Shown piece after piece: positions 33,905 to 45,392 of a stretch of DNA of 64,000 bases. Position 1 is the stretch's first letter; each line of letters opens with the position of its first letter. Both the position numbers and the translations under genes were made by a program. The stretch is from Diphasiastrum complanatum (taxonomy: Eukaryota > Streptophyta > Lycopodiopsida > Lycopodiales > Lycopodiaceae), in assembly GCA_029204225.1 (NCBI GenBank), contig CM055092.1:68311411-68375410 (forward strand), in the 5' to 3' direction. Below the pieces are notes generated by a model. It was not told the DNA's origin. It saw nothing but the letters and a program-made list of their open reading frames with translations, and searched no databases.

Positions 33905-35160
33905 GATTCTTAGTGGATTGATAGTGGAGCCTCATCTCACATGACAAGACATAAGGAATACTTTTCATCCTCATTGTCTTATGAGGGAGAGAGCAACATC
34001 ATCTATACTGCAAATGATGGTCAATGTGACATCAAAGGCATAGGCACAATTCCTATTTCTCTTTCAACAAATAGGAAAGCTAATCTTGAAAATGTATTGC
34101 ACATTCCTTCAATCACTAAGAACTTGCTTAGTGTTAGTCAAATGATTGAAAAGGGACTTGATGTTGAGTTCATTGGAGATGTTTGTTTGATAAGTAAGTG
34201 TGGATCCTTGACTGCTAAAGGAAGAAGACATGGTAAACTTTTCAAACTGGATGCATGTGTGATCTCTAAGAATGAAGTATGTATGGCTAGGGAACAATTG
34301 ACAAACCAAGAAGTTTGGCATAAGAGGTTGAGCCATCCCAACTTCAAATCTTAGGAGGTAATGGCAAAGAAAGAGCATGTTCTTGGTCTCCCTAAAAATC
34401 TTGTTGCAAATAATACATTTTGTGAACGTTGTGCCTTGTCCAAATCTCATAGACTTGCTTATACTATATCTACTTCTAGATCTAAAGAAGCTTTTCAGCT
34501 TGTGCATTCGGATCTTCATTATTTTAGTACAACTAGCAATGGTGGGGGGAAAATGTATGCAACTTTTTTTAGTAGGTATACTTGGGTCTATCTTCTTAAA
34601 ACCAAGGGTGAAGTGTTTGCTGCATTTGTCAAGTTTAAGAATGAAGTGGAAAATTAATTCAATACAAAGATCAAATACTTGAGATCAGATAATGGAGGGA
34701 ATACACTTCAAATAAGTTCCAAGATTTTTGCATAGAACATGGGATTAAGAGGGAGTACTCTAGTCCTAGGACTCCACAACAGAATGGAGTGGCAGAAAGG
34801 AAGAATAGTACCCTTTGTGAATGTGCCAAGGCAATGAGACTGCATGCTAATCTTGCTAAGTCCTATTGGGGGGAAGATTTAGCATGTGCTAACTATCTTT
34901 GTAATAGGAGGACAAGTTCTTCTTTGAATGGTAAGACTCCTTTTGAGGTCCTCTATGGTAGGAGGCCAGTGTCAAGCATTGTAGGATCTTTGGTTGTACT
35001 TGTTTTGTCAACATCACTCTTGATGATAGAACTAAAGAAGGTCCTTCATCAAAGAAGGGTGTGTTTGTTGGCTATAGTGAAGTAAGCAAGGCTTACAAAG
35101 TGTACATTCCTTCTACGAATAAAGTTGTCATAACTAGGGATGTCCTCTTTCATAAAGAGA
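33905..35160 (+). pseudogene. C2 protease and integrase
   Basis: Protease reads WIDSGASSHMTRHKEY, preceded by a TAG where Trp is usual. Then NVLHIPSITKNLLSVSQM and pre-integrase VWHKRLSHPNF with a stop. The next frame (34361-34657) has CERCALSKSHRL and FQLVHSDLHYF with the first catalytic Asp. LRSDNGG is broken by a shift. 34789-35085 gives AERKNSTLCECAKAM with the final Glu and YWGEDLACANYLCNR. It ends at about 35160. Confidence 0.85.
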
Positions 35161-35620
35161 ATGTCTCCAATATGTTTCGTTCTGGAATGAAACACTGGAT
35201 CTGTCGTCAGATGAATGGCAGATGTGTTATCCATGAATAGTAGCAGCGGCTCGTTGGAGTTCTCTCTAGTCTATCAAGGAACTACTTGAGCCATGTAAGC
35301 TTGTTTGCCATCTTAGCTATTGCAACATACTCTGCTTCGTAGGATGATTGTATAGTCACGGTCTGCTTCATGTTGATCCATATCACAGCTGCACCAACTG
35401 CTATTGTGCATCCTCCTGAGACACTCTTGCAGTCATCTTTCAGGGATGCCCAGCTTGCATCGCTGTAGGATTTGATCTGGAATCCTTCATGCTGAGAGAA
35501 ACATAGCCCATGGTCCTTCGTCTGTTGAAGGTATTGCAGAATTCTCTTGGCTATCTTCTAGTGTGTAGGGCCTGGATTGACATTAAACTAGCTCATCTTG
35601 AAAACTGCATAAGCTTGCTC
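35160..35620 (-). pseudogene. C3 RNase H
   Basis: In the frame at 35480-35270 the protein reads SYSDASWASLKDDCKSVSGG, WINMKQTVTIQSSYEAEYVA and, in the frame 35234-35160, MDNTSAIHLTTDPVFHSRTKHI. These are the copia RNase H blocks with the acidic sites at DASW and EAEY. It breaks at 35160 where C2 integrase begins. Confidence 0.8.
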
Positions 35621-35830
35621 TTCTACATTCTACGGGCAGTCTTGCTTGGTCAGAACTATTCTAGCTACCGTCGACATGTTAGCTCCCTTGCAGTCTATCA
35701 TATGAAAATCATCAACGATTTTTTGGATGTATCTTGACTGGTGAAGATACAGCTTCCCTTCGTCAAGATCTCTATCAATCTGCAATTCTAGGTAGCATCT
35801 TGCTTCCCCTAGGTCTGATATTTCAAAATG

Positions 35831-36205
35831 CTATGAAATATCATACTTCACCTGAGCAATCAGCTCGTTGTTTCTGGACAGGATCAAAGTGTCATCCATG
35901 TCGACTGCTATGATTATGATTTTTCCATCTGTGACCTTTGTATATACATTGTAGTCGGCCATCAATGGTTGAAATCCTAAGGAACTGAGAGTGTGATCCT
36001 TCTTCTTATACCACTGTCTGGCAAACTGTTTCAGTCCGTATATGCTTCTTTGCATTTGGCATGCATAGTTTGCAAAGCATGAGCAGATAAGTCCTAGTGG
36101 TTGGTCCATATAGACCTCTTCATTCAACTCGTCATGTAGGAAGGCGATCTTTTCATCCACTATGTGGATCTTGAGACTGTACGTTGCTGCATATGCAAAT
36201 AACAA
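35831..36205 (-). pseudogene. C3 reverse transcriptase
   Basis: 124 codons with LLFAYAATYSLKIHIVDEKIAFLHDELNEEVY, where the catalytic Asp position has shifted wording (HIVDEKIAF for the usual HQMDVKTAF). CQMQRSIYGLKQFARQWYKK follows, then IIIAVDMDDTLIL, which replaces the YVDD box with VDMDD. The first 200 codons of RT are readable only in broken frames (36240-36450, Trp and Lys-rich stretches). Clearly inactive. Confidence 0.75.
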
Positions 36206-36930
36206 GCGTAAGGATGAATGCTTTACAACTGGATAAAAGGTTTCAGTATAGTCAATACCATACTTCTAAAAGAAACCTTTCGCCACCAATCTGGCCTTGT
36301 ATTTAGATACGTTGCCATCAGGTCCATAATTGTATTTGAAAATCCATTTGTATTTTACAATCTTCCTGTCTACTGATAATGGCTCTAGATTTCAAACATT
36401 GTTCAGCTCCATGGAATTCATTTTGTCTTTCATTATTTTAATCCATTTGTCCTTATCTGGACAGTTGATAGCTTTTTCATATGTCTAAAGTTCTCCTTCA
36501 AATCCACAGAACTCCTCTGATATAGAGGCTGAGCTGTCAGGTACAAATCTAATAGGTGCTCTTCTTTCTCACGTGGATCTTCTTGGAGAGTTCGCAGTCA
36601 ATTCGATGGCCTTGCCTTTGTCAAGTTTCTTGCCTTTTTTGACTATTGACTCATGGTGAGTAGCAGGTGTCAGTAGGTACAGGATGTGTGCCTTGTTGTT
36701 CGTCATTTGAACAGTCACTCTGTCCATCTGGACTTTGAACATCTTGTTTAGGGTGCTCAGGGTCTGCTCCCTCCATAGATGTCAACAGGTCATAGTAGCC
36801 TCTGGTCAGGATTTCGTAGCCAACTGGATCTCCGTCAGCCATTGTCTTTGACTCATCAAGTCTGATGTCTCTAATAGTCTTGATCTGTTAGGCATGTAGA
36901 TCCTATAATATGATGAATGAACATTATTTT

Positions 36931-38208
36931 CTACAAGAAATCTCTGCTCCACCTTTCATACAGCTTCTTTCTTTTCTGATCTGGAATGTGGGCATATGCG
37001 ATGCATCCAAAAATACGCACATGTGTCAAACTTGGTTTGTTGCCCCACCGTACCTCGTGTGGAGTGGTATGTGCAACTTTGGATCTAGTTGTCCTGTTCT
37101 GCAAATAGTTGGTTGTAGCTACTGCTTCAACCCATAAAAATTTTAATGCCTTTGAATAGGCCATCATGGATCTCGTAGCTTTAATGAGAATCCAATTTCT
37201 CCTCTCCACCACACCATTGTGCGGTGGTGTGTAGGCTGTAGTCTTCAAGTGAAATATGCCTTTGCTGGTGCAAAACTTAGCAAAGCGTTTGGAGACGTAT
37301 TCTCCTCATCTATTTGTTCTCAGCTACTTCAACTTCTTGTCAGACCATTTCTCAATCCAATTCACGAACTCTGTGAATTTGTCCAGGGCCTCTGACTTGT
37401 TGTGGATAAAGTACACAGCTGCAAACTTGCTAAAGTTGTCAATAAAAGTGATGTAATACTTTGAACCTTCTAGGGAGAACACATCAAACGGTCCACAAAT
37501 GTCAGAGTGTACAAGTTCCAAGAGTTCTTTTGTTCTGAAAGAGTCCTTGGTGAATGGTATACATGACATCTCGCCTTTGTTACAGGCATCGCAGGACCTC
37601 AAGCATGTTACATCTTTGACGTTGACACCAGTGAATGCTCCGCTCCGGCTAGCGTTGTATAGAGCAACTGTATTCATGTGATACAGCCTCATGTGCCATG
37701 TAATATCCATTGATTCGTTGATCTGGTGAGCTTGCTTAGAAGGTACTTGGATCCTGAGGTGATACAGGTTTTCCTTTCACTTTTCTGTCGTGACAAGTTG
37801 AGTGGTTGCAGCTTCAACCACTTCGCAGGTATCGCCTTCAAAGGTGACACTCAGTTTTGCATCTACCATCTTAGCAACATATAGTAGGTCCTTTTGAAGA
37901 GTGGGCACATACAGAATGTCATCGAGCCTTCTATCTCTTCCTTTGGTGCCTAGCCACAATGCTCCAGTTTTGCTGACTTTGTGTTTGGAACCATCTCCCA
38001 AGATTATGTATCTAGAGGATTTTGATTCTTGATAATCAGTGATTATGTGCCTTTTTTCCACAAAGTGTGACATTGCACCTGAATCAATAATTATCTCTTG
38101 TGTATTAGAAGTTGATATCTCACAGACATCAGCACACAAGTAAGCTAATGGGTTCTTGTCATTGTTGGCTCTGTCTTTGGCCATCTTGAAGGAATTTGGT
38201 TCCTCCAC
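36931..38208 (-). pseudogene. C3 protease and integrase
   Basis: 38208-37777 has IIDSGAMSHFVEKRH (protease triad D-S-G), LGDGSKHKVSKTGAL and ILYVPTLQKDLLYV. 37710-37324 has the zinc finger CDACNKGEMSCIPF and ELVHSDICGPF with the first Asp. FIDNFSKFAAVYFI follows. 37248-36931 has AYTPPHNGVVERRN with the final Glu, FLWVEAVATTNYLQNR and RIFGCIAYAHIP. The second catalytic Asp region (SDNGGEY) lies in the shifted stretch between the two frames. Confidence 0.85.
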
Positions 38209-38315
38209 GTAGGATGAGCTATTATTGCTCTCCCGTCTGCTCTGAGCTTTTTTGTTTCTAGGATTTTGGTTGCAGTCAATGGCTGTGTGACCCTTCTTGT
38301 GACAGTGGATGCACT

Positions 38316-39104
38316 CTATCTTTGGATTGAGCCAACACTTATCAACAGTGTGGCCTTCTCATGCGCATCTTGTGCAAATCTTCTTCTCACCATTGTGTTG
38401 TCTCCATTTATTACTGCTCTTCCACTTGCTTTCTTTTCTGACTCCTTCTTAGGCTTGAAATTCTTCTTCTGTTTTTCTTTGTTGCTGTAGAGAGCTTGAT
38501 CGGAGTTATCCTTGTCATCAAGGTGTTCACGAGCTTCCACCTCTTCTCTGATTTCGATCACCACCTTCTCAAGGGTCATATGTGGACTTTTAGCAAGTAG
38601 TGTTCGGGTCGTTTGAAATGATCTTGGTAAAGCTCGCAGCAGGTATGTGAGCTGCTTCTCTGTTGAGACTGCATTCTCTTCTCCAGAATTGTGTAGCGAG
38701 AGGAACAGGTCCTTCATTCTTCTGATGAAGGAGGTTAGGTCTTTACCATCCCATCTCAGATTGGTCAGCTGATCTTCAAGAAGCATAATTTGGCTTCGTA
38801 ATTTGGTTTGAAATCTGGTCAACAAAGCATCCCACATTTCTCTTGCTTTGGAGGGTGTGGCTAGATCAAGTGTTAAGTTGTCTTCAATGGAAGAGGATAG
38901 GACGGTTACTACCTTGTCATTCTTCTCTCTCCATTCTCGTAGCTCTTTGTCGGTGGTTGTGGGCATCTCTTCTGTGTCATCAACCCAAGGCCATAGACCT
39001 TCTCCTTTCAATATGAGAGAAGTTTTCACCTTTCATGCTAGGAAGTTTGATTCTGAAGAGTCAAGGATTGTGCAGATCTTTGATTGAATGCTGCTAATGG
39101 ATGT
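38316..39104 (-). pseudogene. C3 gag
   Basis: The start is near 39104 (MTSISSIQSKI) with a stop before KVKTSLILKGEGLW. The frame from 39029 reads on for 237 codons with WPWVDDTEEMPTT, AREMWDALLTRFQ, LEDQLTNLRWDGKDLTSFI and AREHLDDKDNSD, then a basic Lys-rich patch. A knuckle remnant (CAQDAHEKATLL, CHKKGHTAIDC-like in another frame, 38270-38340) follows. Typical copia gag, one or two frameshifts. Confidence 0.8.
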
Positions 39105-39204
39105 CATAGCCTGAAGGAATCAGGCAGGGCTCTAATAATCAAAAGTCGTGGCTCTTATACCATTGATGGGAATCGGGATTTGAACTCCTACTAATAAGAA
39201 TTGA

Positions 39205-39216
39205 GCTCTGATACCA
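39205..39216 (-). other. Primer-binding site of C3, with a degenerate second copy
   Basis: On the minus strand TGGTATCAGAGC is exact at 39216-39205. A second copy, TGGTATAAGAGC, sits at 39162-39151, 54 bp further inside. The second copy may be a duplication or a decayed remnant of another element's site. Confidence 0.7.
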
Positions 39217-39218
39217 CT

Positions 39219-39358
39219 GATGCGGAATGAAAGGCCGGATAGAGCCGAGTTGGCAAGAGTAGCTACTACTTTTGACTGCGGTCTAATTCTCTTCCATGAA
39301 TTGTTGTTCAATGTCTTGGCTTTGGTAGTACTCCTTAAACTCGATAGAGATATATTCT
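39219..39358 (-). pseudogene. C5 integrase continuation beyond C4
   Basis: On the minus strand this reads EYISIEFKEYxQ then DIEQQF, the integrase segment after the second catalytic site, matching the equivalent piece of C6 at 47.64-47.73 kb. The match fades at about 39270. So C4 lies inside C5. The remaining bases down to 39219 include CGGATAGAGCC and are unassigned. Confidence 0.7.
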
Positions 39359-39359
39359 G

Positions 39360-40115
39360 TAGGAAAAATAGTAATTATTCTTCCACAGAGAACGCGATGT
39401 AAGTTTGAATAAATCAAACTAATATCGTGTCTTCAATCGCGATTTTATCTAATCTATGTACTAATAGAACAATATTTATTCTGATTGAATATGCATGTGA
39501 AAATTATATGCGGAAGTATAAGACAACTTAAGACAATTTAGACAATAAGAAACTATTGATCAAAAATGAATTTTTATAACTCTGAATCTTATTCATCAAT
39601 ATACATTTCTTGTTGTCTTATCTTGTTGTTGTGTCTCTGATTGAGTTGTTTTCAACGAGTAGTGCAAATGTATTTATATTGCTACATGACAGGTCTTTTG
39701 GCCTTTTATTTACTGTAACAATAGAAATCTAACCGTTTATGACGGTTGATATTCAAATAGACGCTCTGTTTCCAGACTCGAATAAATTCTGTTCGCGAAT
39801 ATTTTGCGACAATCTGTCTCTTTGTCTCAGCTTTATGTTTTGTGAATTGTTTGCAACACTTGTCTCTTCACAACATTTTCGTCTTTCGTGAATTGTTCAT
39901 GATAGATGACAATTGTTGAGCTTGAAGGAAGCTAGAATATTTCGCGAACTGTTCGAGATAGTTTTGCAACTTTTGAGGCTTGAACAAGACACTGTTTTGT
40001 GAATCTTTCATGTTGGTCATGAATAGAAAAGTTACGAGTTCGCATCTGTTTCTTTCCCATCCTTTGTCAAGTAAACTGTGCGCTTTGTTGGTAGAATCAA
40101 AATCTGTCTGATCAA
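39360..40115 (-). repeat. C4 3' LTR
   Basis: It pairs with 42951-43730. In element orientation it starts with TTGATCAGAC, after the purine-rich GAGAGGGAGCTGTAGAG (polypurine tract, about 40120-40137), and ends at TTTTTCCTAC(A). TTCGCGAA-type palindromes occur in it (39793 and 39940). The 30 bases just outside its far end are duplicated at the other end of the element. Confidence 0.8.
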
Positions 40116-40119
40116 ACAC

Positions 40120-41475
40120 TCTACAGCTCCCTCTCAAGGTGGCAGTTGGATTAATCCCAATCTTCTTCACTGCTTCTCGAACAAGGCTTTACTTAGTGGC
40201 TTTGTAAAGATATCAACTATCATTTCCTCTGTGGGTATGAAGACTGTCTTCAGTATCTTCTTCTCGACTAAGTCCCGAATCACATGATACTTGATAGCTA
40301 TGTGCTTCGTTTTTGAATGAAATATAGAATCTTTCATAAAATAGATTGATGAAGTGTTATCCATTAACAAGACATAAGGTTCAGAACTAGATTCATCAAA
40401 TCCTTCCAATATCTATTTAATCCAGATCAGCTCGTTTGCCATCTTGGTGCTGCTACATATTCTGCTTCACGGGAAGATTGAACTACTATTGTTTGCTTCT
40501 TGCTAATCCAGAATATGGCTGCGCCAGATGCTAGAGTACAACCTCCTGAAATACTTTTGCTATCATCTTTCATGGATGCCCAGCTTGTATCACTGTATGA
40601 TTCAATGTGAAATCCAGCTTTCTTTGAATAACACAATTAGTCTTTCGTTTCCTGGAGATGTTGTAGTACTCTCTTTGCCAACTTCCAATGTAACAATCAT
40701 GGGTTCTAATTATATTGGCTCAGCCTGTATACTACAAACAGTATATCAAGTCTGGTGTTGTCTCCTAGATATAACAATGATCCAATCAACCTACGATAGG
40801 GTATTCTGGCCATCCGCTCTTCTTCCTCAAGAGTCTGTAGACAATCTGCCTTGTTCAGTATTGTTCCAGGTATCCTGGGAGTTTGCACACCTTTGCATTC
40901 GAGCATGTTGAAGTCTTCAATGATCTTTTGAGTGTACTTTTTTTGGTGAAGATACAACTTACCACCTTCAAATTATCTCACGATCTGCAAGCCTACATAG
41001 ATTTTAGCTTCTCCTAGGTCAACGATCTCAAATATTTCAGAAATGTAAATTAACCGTTGTTTTGGTGCTTTCGCATGAGCCATCATACATCTTGCAGCTT
41101 CCATTAGTGTACGATTCCTTCGTTCAGCTATTCCATTGTGATGTGGTGTGTAAGATGCAGTCTTCATGTGCATAATACCTCGATTATGAATTCATTGAAA
41201 ATGTACTCACCTCCACATTTTGTGCAAATTTGCTTCAATTTATTGCCTGTCTGCTTCTCAGCCCAACTCGTATACTCAACGAATTTCTCAAAAGCTTCAA
41301 ATTTGGTACAAATAAAGTATAATACAGCAAACTTGCTGAAGTCATCAATAAACGTAATGAAGTACTTTGCATCACCCAACGACAATACTCCGAATGGTCC
41401 ACAAATATCTGAATTCACAATTTCAAGTACCTTAGTTGCTTTATAAACATCTTTACAGAAAGGTGTTCTAGTCAT
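40120..41475 (-). pseudogene. C4 integrase, RT end and RNase H
   Basis: Integrase reads EIVNSDICGPF (Asp), FITFIDDFSKFAVLYF, then SYTPHHNGIAERRN with the final Glu. After MMAHAKAP it jumps to IYISEIFEIVDLGEAK in late RT. RT end and connection are in 40957-40706 (YLHQKKYTQKIIEDFN, RRLIGSLLYLGDNTRLDI). RNase H is in 40636-40427 and 40409-40167 (SDTSWASMKDDSKSISGG, SSREAEYVA, MDNTSSIYFMKDSIFHSK, VDIFTKPLSKALF). Confidence 0.85.
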
Positions 41476-41515
41476 CTTGCCTTAAAGACAGGATTCGCAG
41501 GTAGTTCAAATATCT

Positions 41516-42853
41516 CTACTTTTGATTTCGATTCCTTGAATTCTCTGACTCTTGGTACAAGACTTCCATGTTTATATGACATAGCCTTTTGTGCCACAGT
41601 ACATCCTTTGATTCTTGAGTTTGATTGACTTGTTTGATTCTTGTTCGAATGTTCAGGTGATACAAATTTCTTTCTCTACTGCCTTTAGCAATCAAGTTAT
41701 CAGAATCTTCCTCGAACAATTTACAAGAGTTCTTTGTGAAGGTTACTGACATGCCTGTATCAACTCTTTTAGCTACAGATAGAAGATCTTTATCAAGAGT
41801 AGGGACATAGAGAACTTCCTCCAGTTTCTTGTCTACCTGATTTGTGTCTAGCCATAATACACCAATTCCATCAACCACGTGTTTAGAACCGTCTCCAAGT
41901 ATAATGAACCTCGAATCGTTTGTCTTCTTGTACTCAGACAAAATTTGTTTTGAGAAAACAAAATTTGTTTCGATTTTGCTCCTTTTTGTTTTTGGGATTC
42001 TGATAACAGTCTATTGTTGCATGACCCCGTTTATGACAATGAATACATTCAATCTTTGGATTTAGCCAACACTCTTCTTCTGTGTGATCTGATCTTCTGC
42101 ATCTGTTGCAGATCTTCTTATCACCAGAATTCTTTTGTTGTTTTCCAAATTGTTGTTCATTAGTCTTAGACTCATTCCTTTTAGACGACTCCCTCTTAAA
42201 CTTAGACTTCCTAGAAGATTTATTCTTCTGAGTAAATAGAGCATTTTCTGAGTCACCATTTTTGTCACAACGTTCACGAGCTTCTACTTCTTCCTTTACT
42301 CCGTCTATTGCCTTTTGAAATGTCATTGTCGCATCTTTCGCCAATAAGGTTTGAGTTGTGTGGAATGACCTGGGTAGGGCCCGAAGAAAATAACTAAGCT
42401 GTTTTTTCTTAAAAATTGTATTTTTTGCACCAGAATTCTACAAGGAACTAAATAGATCTTTAATCTTTCGCACGAATGTGTTCAAGTCTTTGTCGTCCCA
42501 ATTGTAGGTAAGTTAATTGGTCTTCCAAGAACATGATCTGATTAGAGATCCAGTTTTATTCTTGGTTTGCAATTCTTCCCATAAATCCTTTGCATTTGAA
42601 ATTGATGTAAGATCTAGCATTATATTGTCACGCACTGAAGATGCAGTAATTGCTATAGCTTTGTCATTTTTAAACTCCATTCTTGAAATTCTTTGCTAGG
42701 AGTAGCTTCTGGCTTCTCCTCAATTGGTTCTACCCATTGCCATAGACATTTGCCTTTCAACAAGAGTGAAGTCTTTAATTTCCAAATCAAGTAGTTTGAA
42801 CCTTCTGGGTCCAAGATTGTAGTAATCTTAACTTGAATATTAGTGATCGACAA
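41516..42853 (-). pseudogene. C4 gag and protease
   Basis: 42853-42653 has MSITNIQVKITTILDPEGSN, YLIWKLKTSLL and WQWVEPIEE. 42344-41934 has a basic patch and two zinc-knuckle units, CNRCRRSDHTEEEC and CIHCHKRGHATIDC, both complete CCHC. The protease active site itself is not in an open frame. LGDGSKHVVDGIGVLWL and LYVPTLDKDLLSVAKRV follow from 41941, then VLWHKRLCHINME. The bases between 42350 and 42650 hold the gag middle in broken frames. Confidence 0.8.
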
Positions 42854-42950
42854 ATTTTTTTATTTCTGAATAACCTCCAAATAGCGGCTTACTGATGGAT
42901 GGATGAAGAATGCTGAGTGGAATTCGAAGATAACGCTATATCAACTCTTA

Positions 42951-43730
42951 TAGGAAAAATAGTAATTATTCTTCCACAGAAGACACGATGTAAGTTTAAA
43001 TAAATCAAACTAATATTAGTGTCTTCAATCGCGATTTTATCTGATCTATGTACTAATAGAATAGTATTTATTCTAATTGAATATGCGTGTGGAAATTATA
43101 TGCGAAAGTAAGATACCATATGCGGAAGTATGAGACAACTTAAAACAATTTAGACAACAAGAAACTATTGATCAAAAACGAATTTTTATAACGCTGAATC
43201 TGATTCATCAATATACAATTTTTTGTTGTCTTATCTCGTTGTTGTGTCTTTGATTGAGTTGTTTTCAACGAATAGTGCAAATGTATTTATACTGCTACAG
43301 GACATGTCTTTTGGCCTTTTATTTACTATAACAGTAGAAATCTAATCGTTTATGACAGTTGATATTCAAATAGACGCTTTGTTTCCAGGCTCGAATAAAT
43401 TCTGTTCGTGAATATTTTGGATAGTCTGTCTCTTTGTCTCAGCTTCATGTTTCGCGAATTGTTTGCGACACTTGTCTCTTCATGACATTTTCGTCAATTG
43501 TTCACGACAGATGACAATTGTTGAGCTTGAAGGAAGCTAGAATATTTCGGGAACTGTTCGAGATAGTTTTGTGACTTCTGAGGCTTGAACAACATACTAT
43601 TCGTGAATCTTTTGTGAATCTTTCGTGTTGGTCATGAATAGACAAGTTACGAGTTCGCGTCCGTTTCTTTCTCATCCTTTGTCCAGTAAATTGCACGCTT
43701 TGTTGGTAGAATCAAGATCCGTCTGATCAA
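42951..43730 (-). repeat. C4 5' LTR
   Basis: This matches 39360-40115 with substitutions and a ~25-bp local duplication near 43100 (a second TATGCGGAAGTA word). It is followed on the minus strand by AGTTGATATAGCG, which may be a badly decayed primer-binding site, and then the gag start at 42853. Confidence 0.8.
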
Positions 43731-43736
43731 TTGTTC

Positions 43737-45376
43737 TACTCCTTAAACTCGATAGAGATATATTCTCCACATTGTCTAACCTTAGAGCCTTGATCGTCCG
43801 TCCAGTCTCCTTTTCTGCACGCTCCTCAAAAATTCTGAAGCAGGTGACAGCTTTTGATTTTTTTCTTTATAAAGTACACCATAGTCCTTCTGGAAAATTC
43901 ATCAATAAAAGTTATAAAATACTTCGCATCCTTCAGCAAAGGATTTTTCATCAGGCCACAAATGTCTAAGTCTAACAATCCTCTAGCAATATGTTGATGG
44001 CTTGATTTAAATGGTTTCCTAGTCTGTTTACCAACTAGACAGTCTTGATGATAGGTAACTTGACTTTATCACAAGGCTAGTCGAGATCAAGAACAATAGA
44101 TTGTCTAGACATTTGTTGTACAGCAGCATGATTCAAGTGACCAAGTCTATAATGCCAAATTAAACTTTTATTTGCATGAATAGAAGCCTGACTAGAGGCA
44201 GAAAAGCAATGACTTAATTTATACAAGTATCCATGTCTCTTTCCGAGTGCTACAATCTTGTCTGTCCTATCAACTACTTTGCACTGATCACATTCAAATT
44301 CTACTCTATGTCCTAGATCTGTGATTCTGCTTATAGAGAGCATATTCGTGGATAAATTTGGTACATACAAGACTTTAGAAAGTAGCTTAAACTGATTATT
44401 TGCAAAGCTTAATCTTACAGTACCTTCACCTTTAATAGCTTGTGTGCTATTGTCGCCAAGGTGAATGTATTTCCTGGTACTGTAAGGTGTATAGGACTCG
44501 AAACAGCCAATGAGGGTGGTCATGTGATGAGTGGCTCCGGAATCCAGGAACCAAGAATTGTCACCGGATGGTCCTTGATGGCTGGTCATGAAGGCATTAT
44601 GATCTGCTTCTTGAATAGGCTATGGAGCTTCTGCAACTGCATTTGCCACTTGATTCGACTGCCCCTTGCTGTTGTTCTTTGCTTGCAGTATCTGGCAGTC
44701 TTGAATTTCGTGGTTGTTTCGCTTGCAGTATCTATAGAACAACTTCTTCTTCGTCTGCGGATTTGACTGTTCTTTGTGCTATGCTGGTTTCTGGTCTGGT
44801 TGTGATTGCTTCAGACCTTTCTTCTTCTTCTGCTTAGTCGTGCTCTTGTTGGTGTATAAAGCATGAGAATCAGCTGAGGAACTTGAGACTTCATTCCTCT
44901 GCGTGTCTTCCTACAACAACATAGTAATGACTCTCGAAAGAGTCAGTTCTGAATGTGTCGTGATGATCATCACCCAGCTGTCATATGAGCTTGGCAAGCT
45001 TGTAAGTAGTTGCATCACTGTGTCTTGATCGTCTATGACAGATCCGACAGCGGCCATTTGCCTTAGCAGGTCCTTGAATTGATTGATGTGATTCTGTAGG
45101 GAATCACCATTTGCCATCTTGAGGGAGTAAAATTTCTTCCTGAGATGTAGCTTGGAGGCTATATCTCATACTTCGTATAGTGTGCTCAAGATGTCCCAGA
45201 CTTATTTCAATGTCTGGGCCTCGGATACATGGCCGATCTGGGTATCCGTCATGTTGAGGATGATCAGGAGCGTAGAGGAGATAAATCCAACAGTTCGAGC
45301 ATGGCGGGATACTCAAGCACATCCAATCAGGAAGCTTTGGAGTAAATTCAAAATTGCTTATTGGTTCAGAAGACAA
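43737..45376 (-). pseudogene. Copia element C5, main part
   Basis: On the minus strand, gag is in 45376-44911 (IILNMTDTQIGHVSEAQ, then MANGDSLQNHINQFKDLL, VIDDQDTVMQLLTSLPSS). A knuckle-like CKRNNHEIQDC is near 44720. Protease, 44589-44077, has WFLDSGATHHMTTLIG, LGDNSTQAIKGEGTV, VLYVPNLSTNMLSISRI and LIWHYRLGHLNHAAV. The integrase start (GLMKNPLLKDAKYFITF, IDEFSRRTMVYFIKKK) reads down to the insertion point of C4 at 43737-43766. The host frame continues at 39358 on the other side. It is related to C6. Confidence 0.8.
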
Positions 45377-45392
45377 AATTTGATTATAGAAA

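Larger units (their letters stand above)
33000..35160 (+). mobile_element. Copia element C2 (truncated in integrase)
   Basis: On the plus strand gag (33000-33830), protease (33905-34200) and integrase (34200-35160) follow in order. The integrase C-terminal part (FVGYSEVSKAYKVYIPSTNKVVITRDVLFHKE) ends abruptly at about 35160, where minus-strand copia C3 RNase H starts. No RT or RNase H of C2 remains. At least seven stops or shifts occur. Confidence 0.85.
35160..39104 (-). mobile_element. Copia element C3 (minus strand)
   Basis: Read from 39104 down: gag 39104-38316, protease 38208-37777, integrase 37710-36931, a 36930-36240 linker, RT 36240-35831 and RNase H about 35620-35160. It ends against C2. 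Primer sites lie at 39205-39216 and, degenerate, at 39151-39162. It is related in sequence to C4, the next element (FIDNFSKFA and FIDDFSKFA; AYTPPHNGVVERRN and SYTPHHNGIAERRN). Many stops; no LTR can be drawn. Confidence 0.85.
39356..43736 (-). mobile_element. Copia element C4 with both LTRs and truncated pol
   Basis: Two direct repeats of about 760 and 780 bp bracket gag (42853-41934), protease (41941-41516), integrase (41475-40995) and the end of RT and RNase H (40995-40120), all minus. The LTRs are close copies with some base changes and small indels, so the element is not brand new. A deletion joins integrase (MMAHAKAP) directly to the late RT region (LGEAKIYVGLQI) near 41055, removing the RT catalytic core. 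It therefore could not move by itself. It sits inside copia C5. Confidence 0.85.

Noticed and set aside
39356-43736. C3 and C4 as one element
   Set aside because: Each has its own gag, integrase and RNase H, and the LTR pair encloses only C4.
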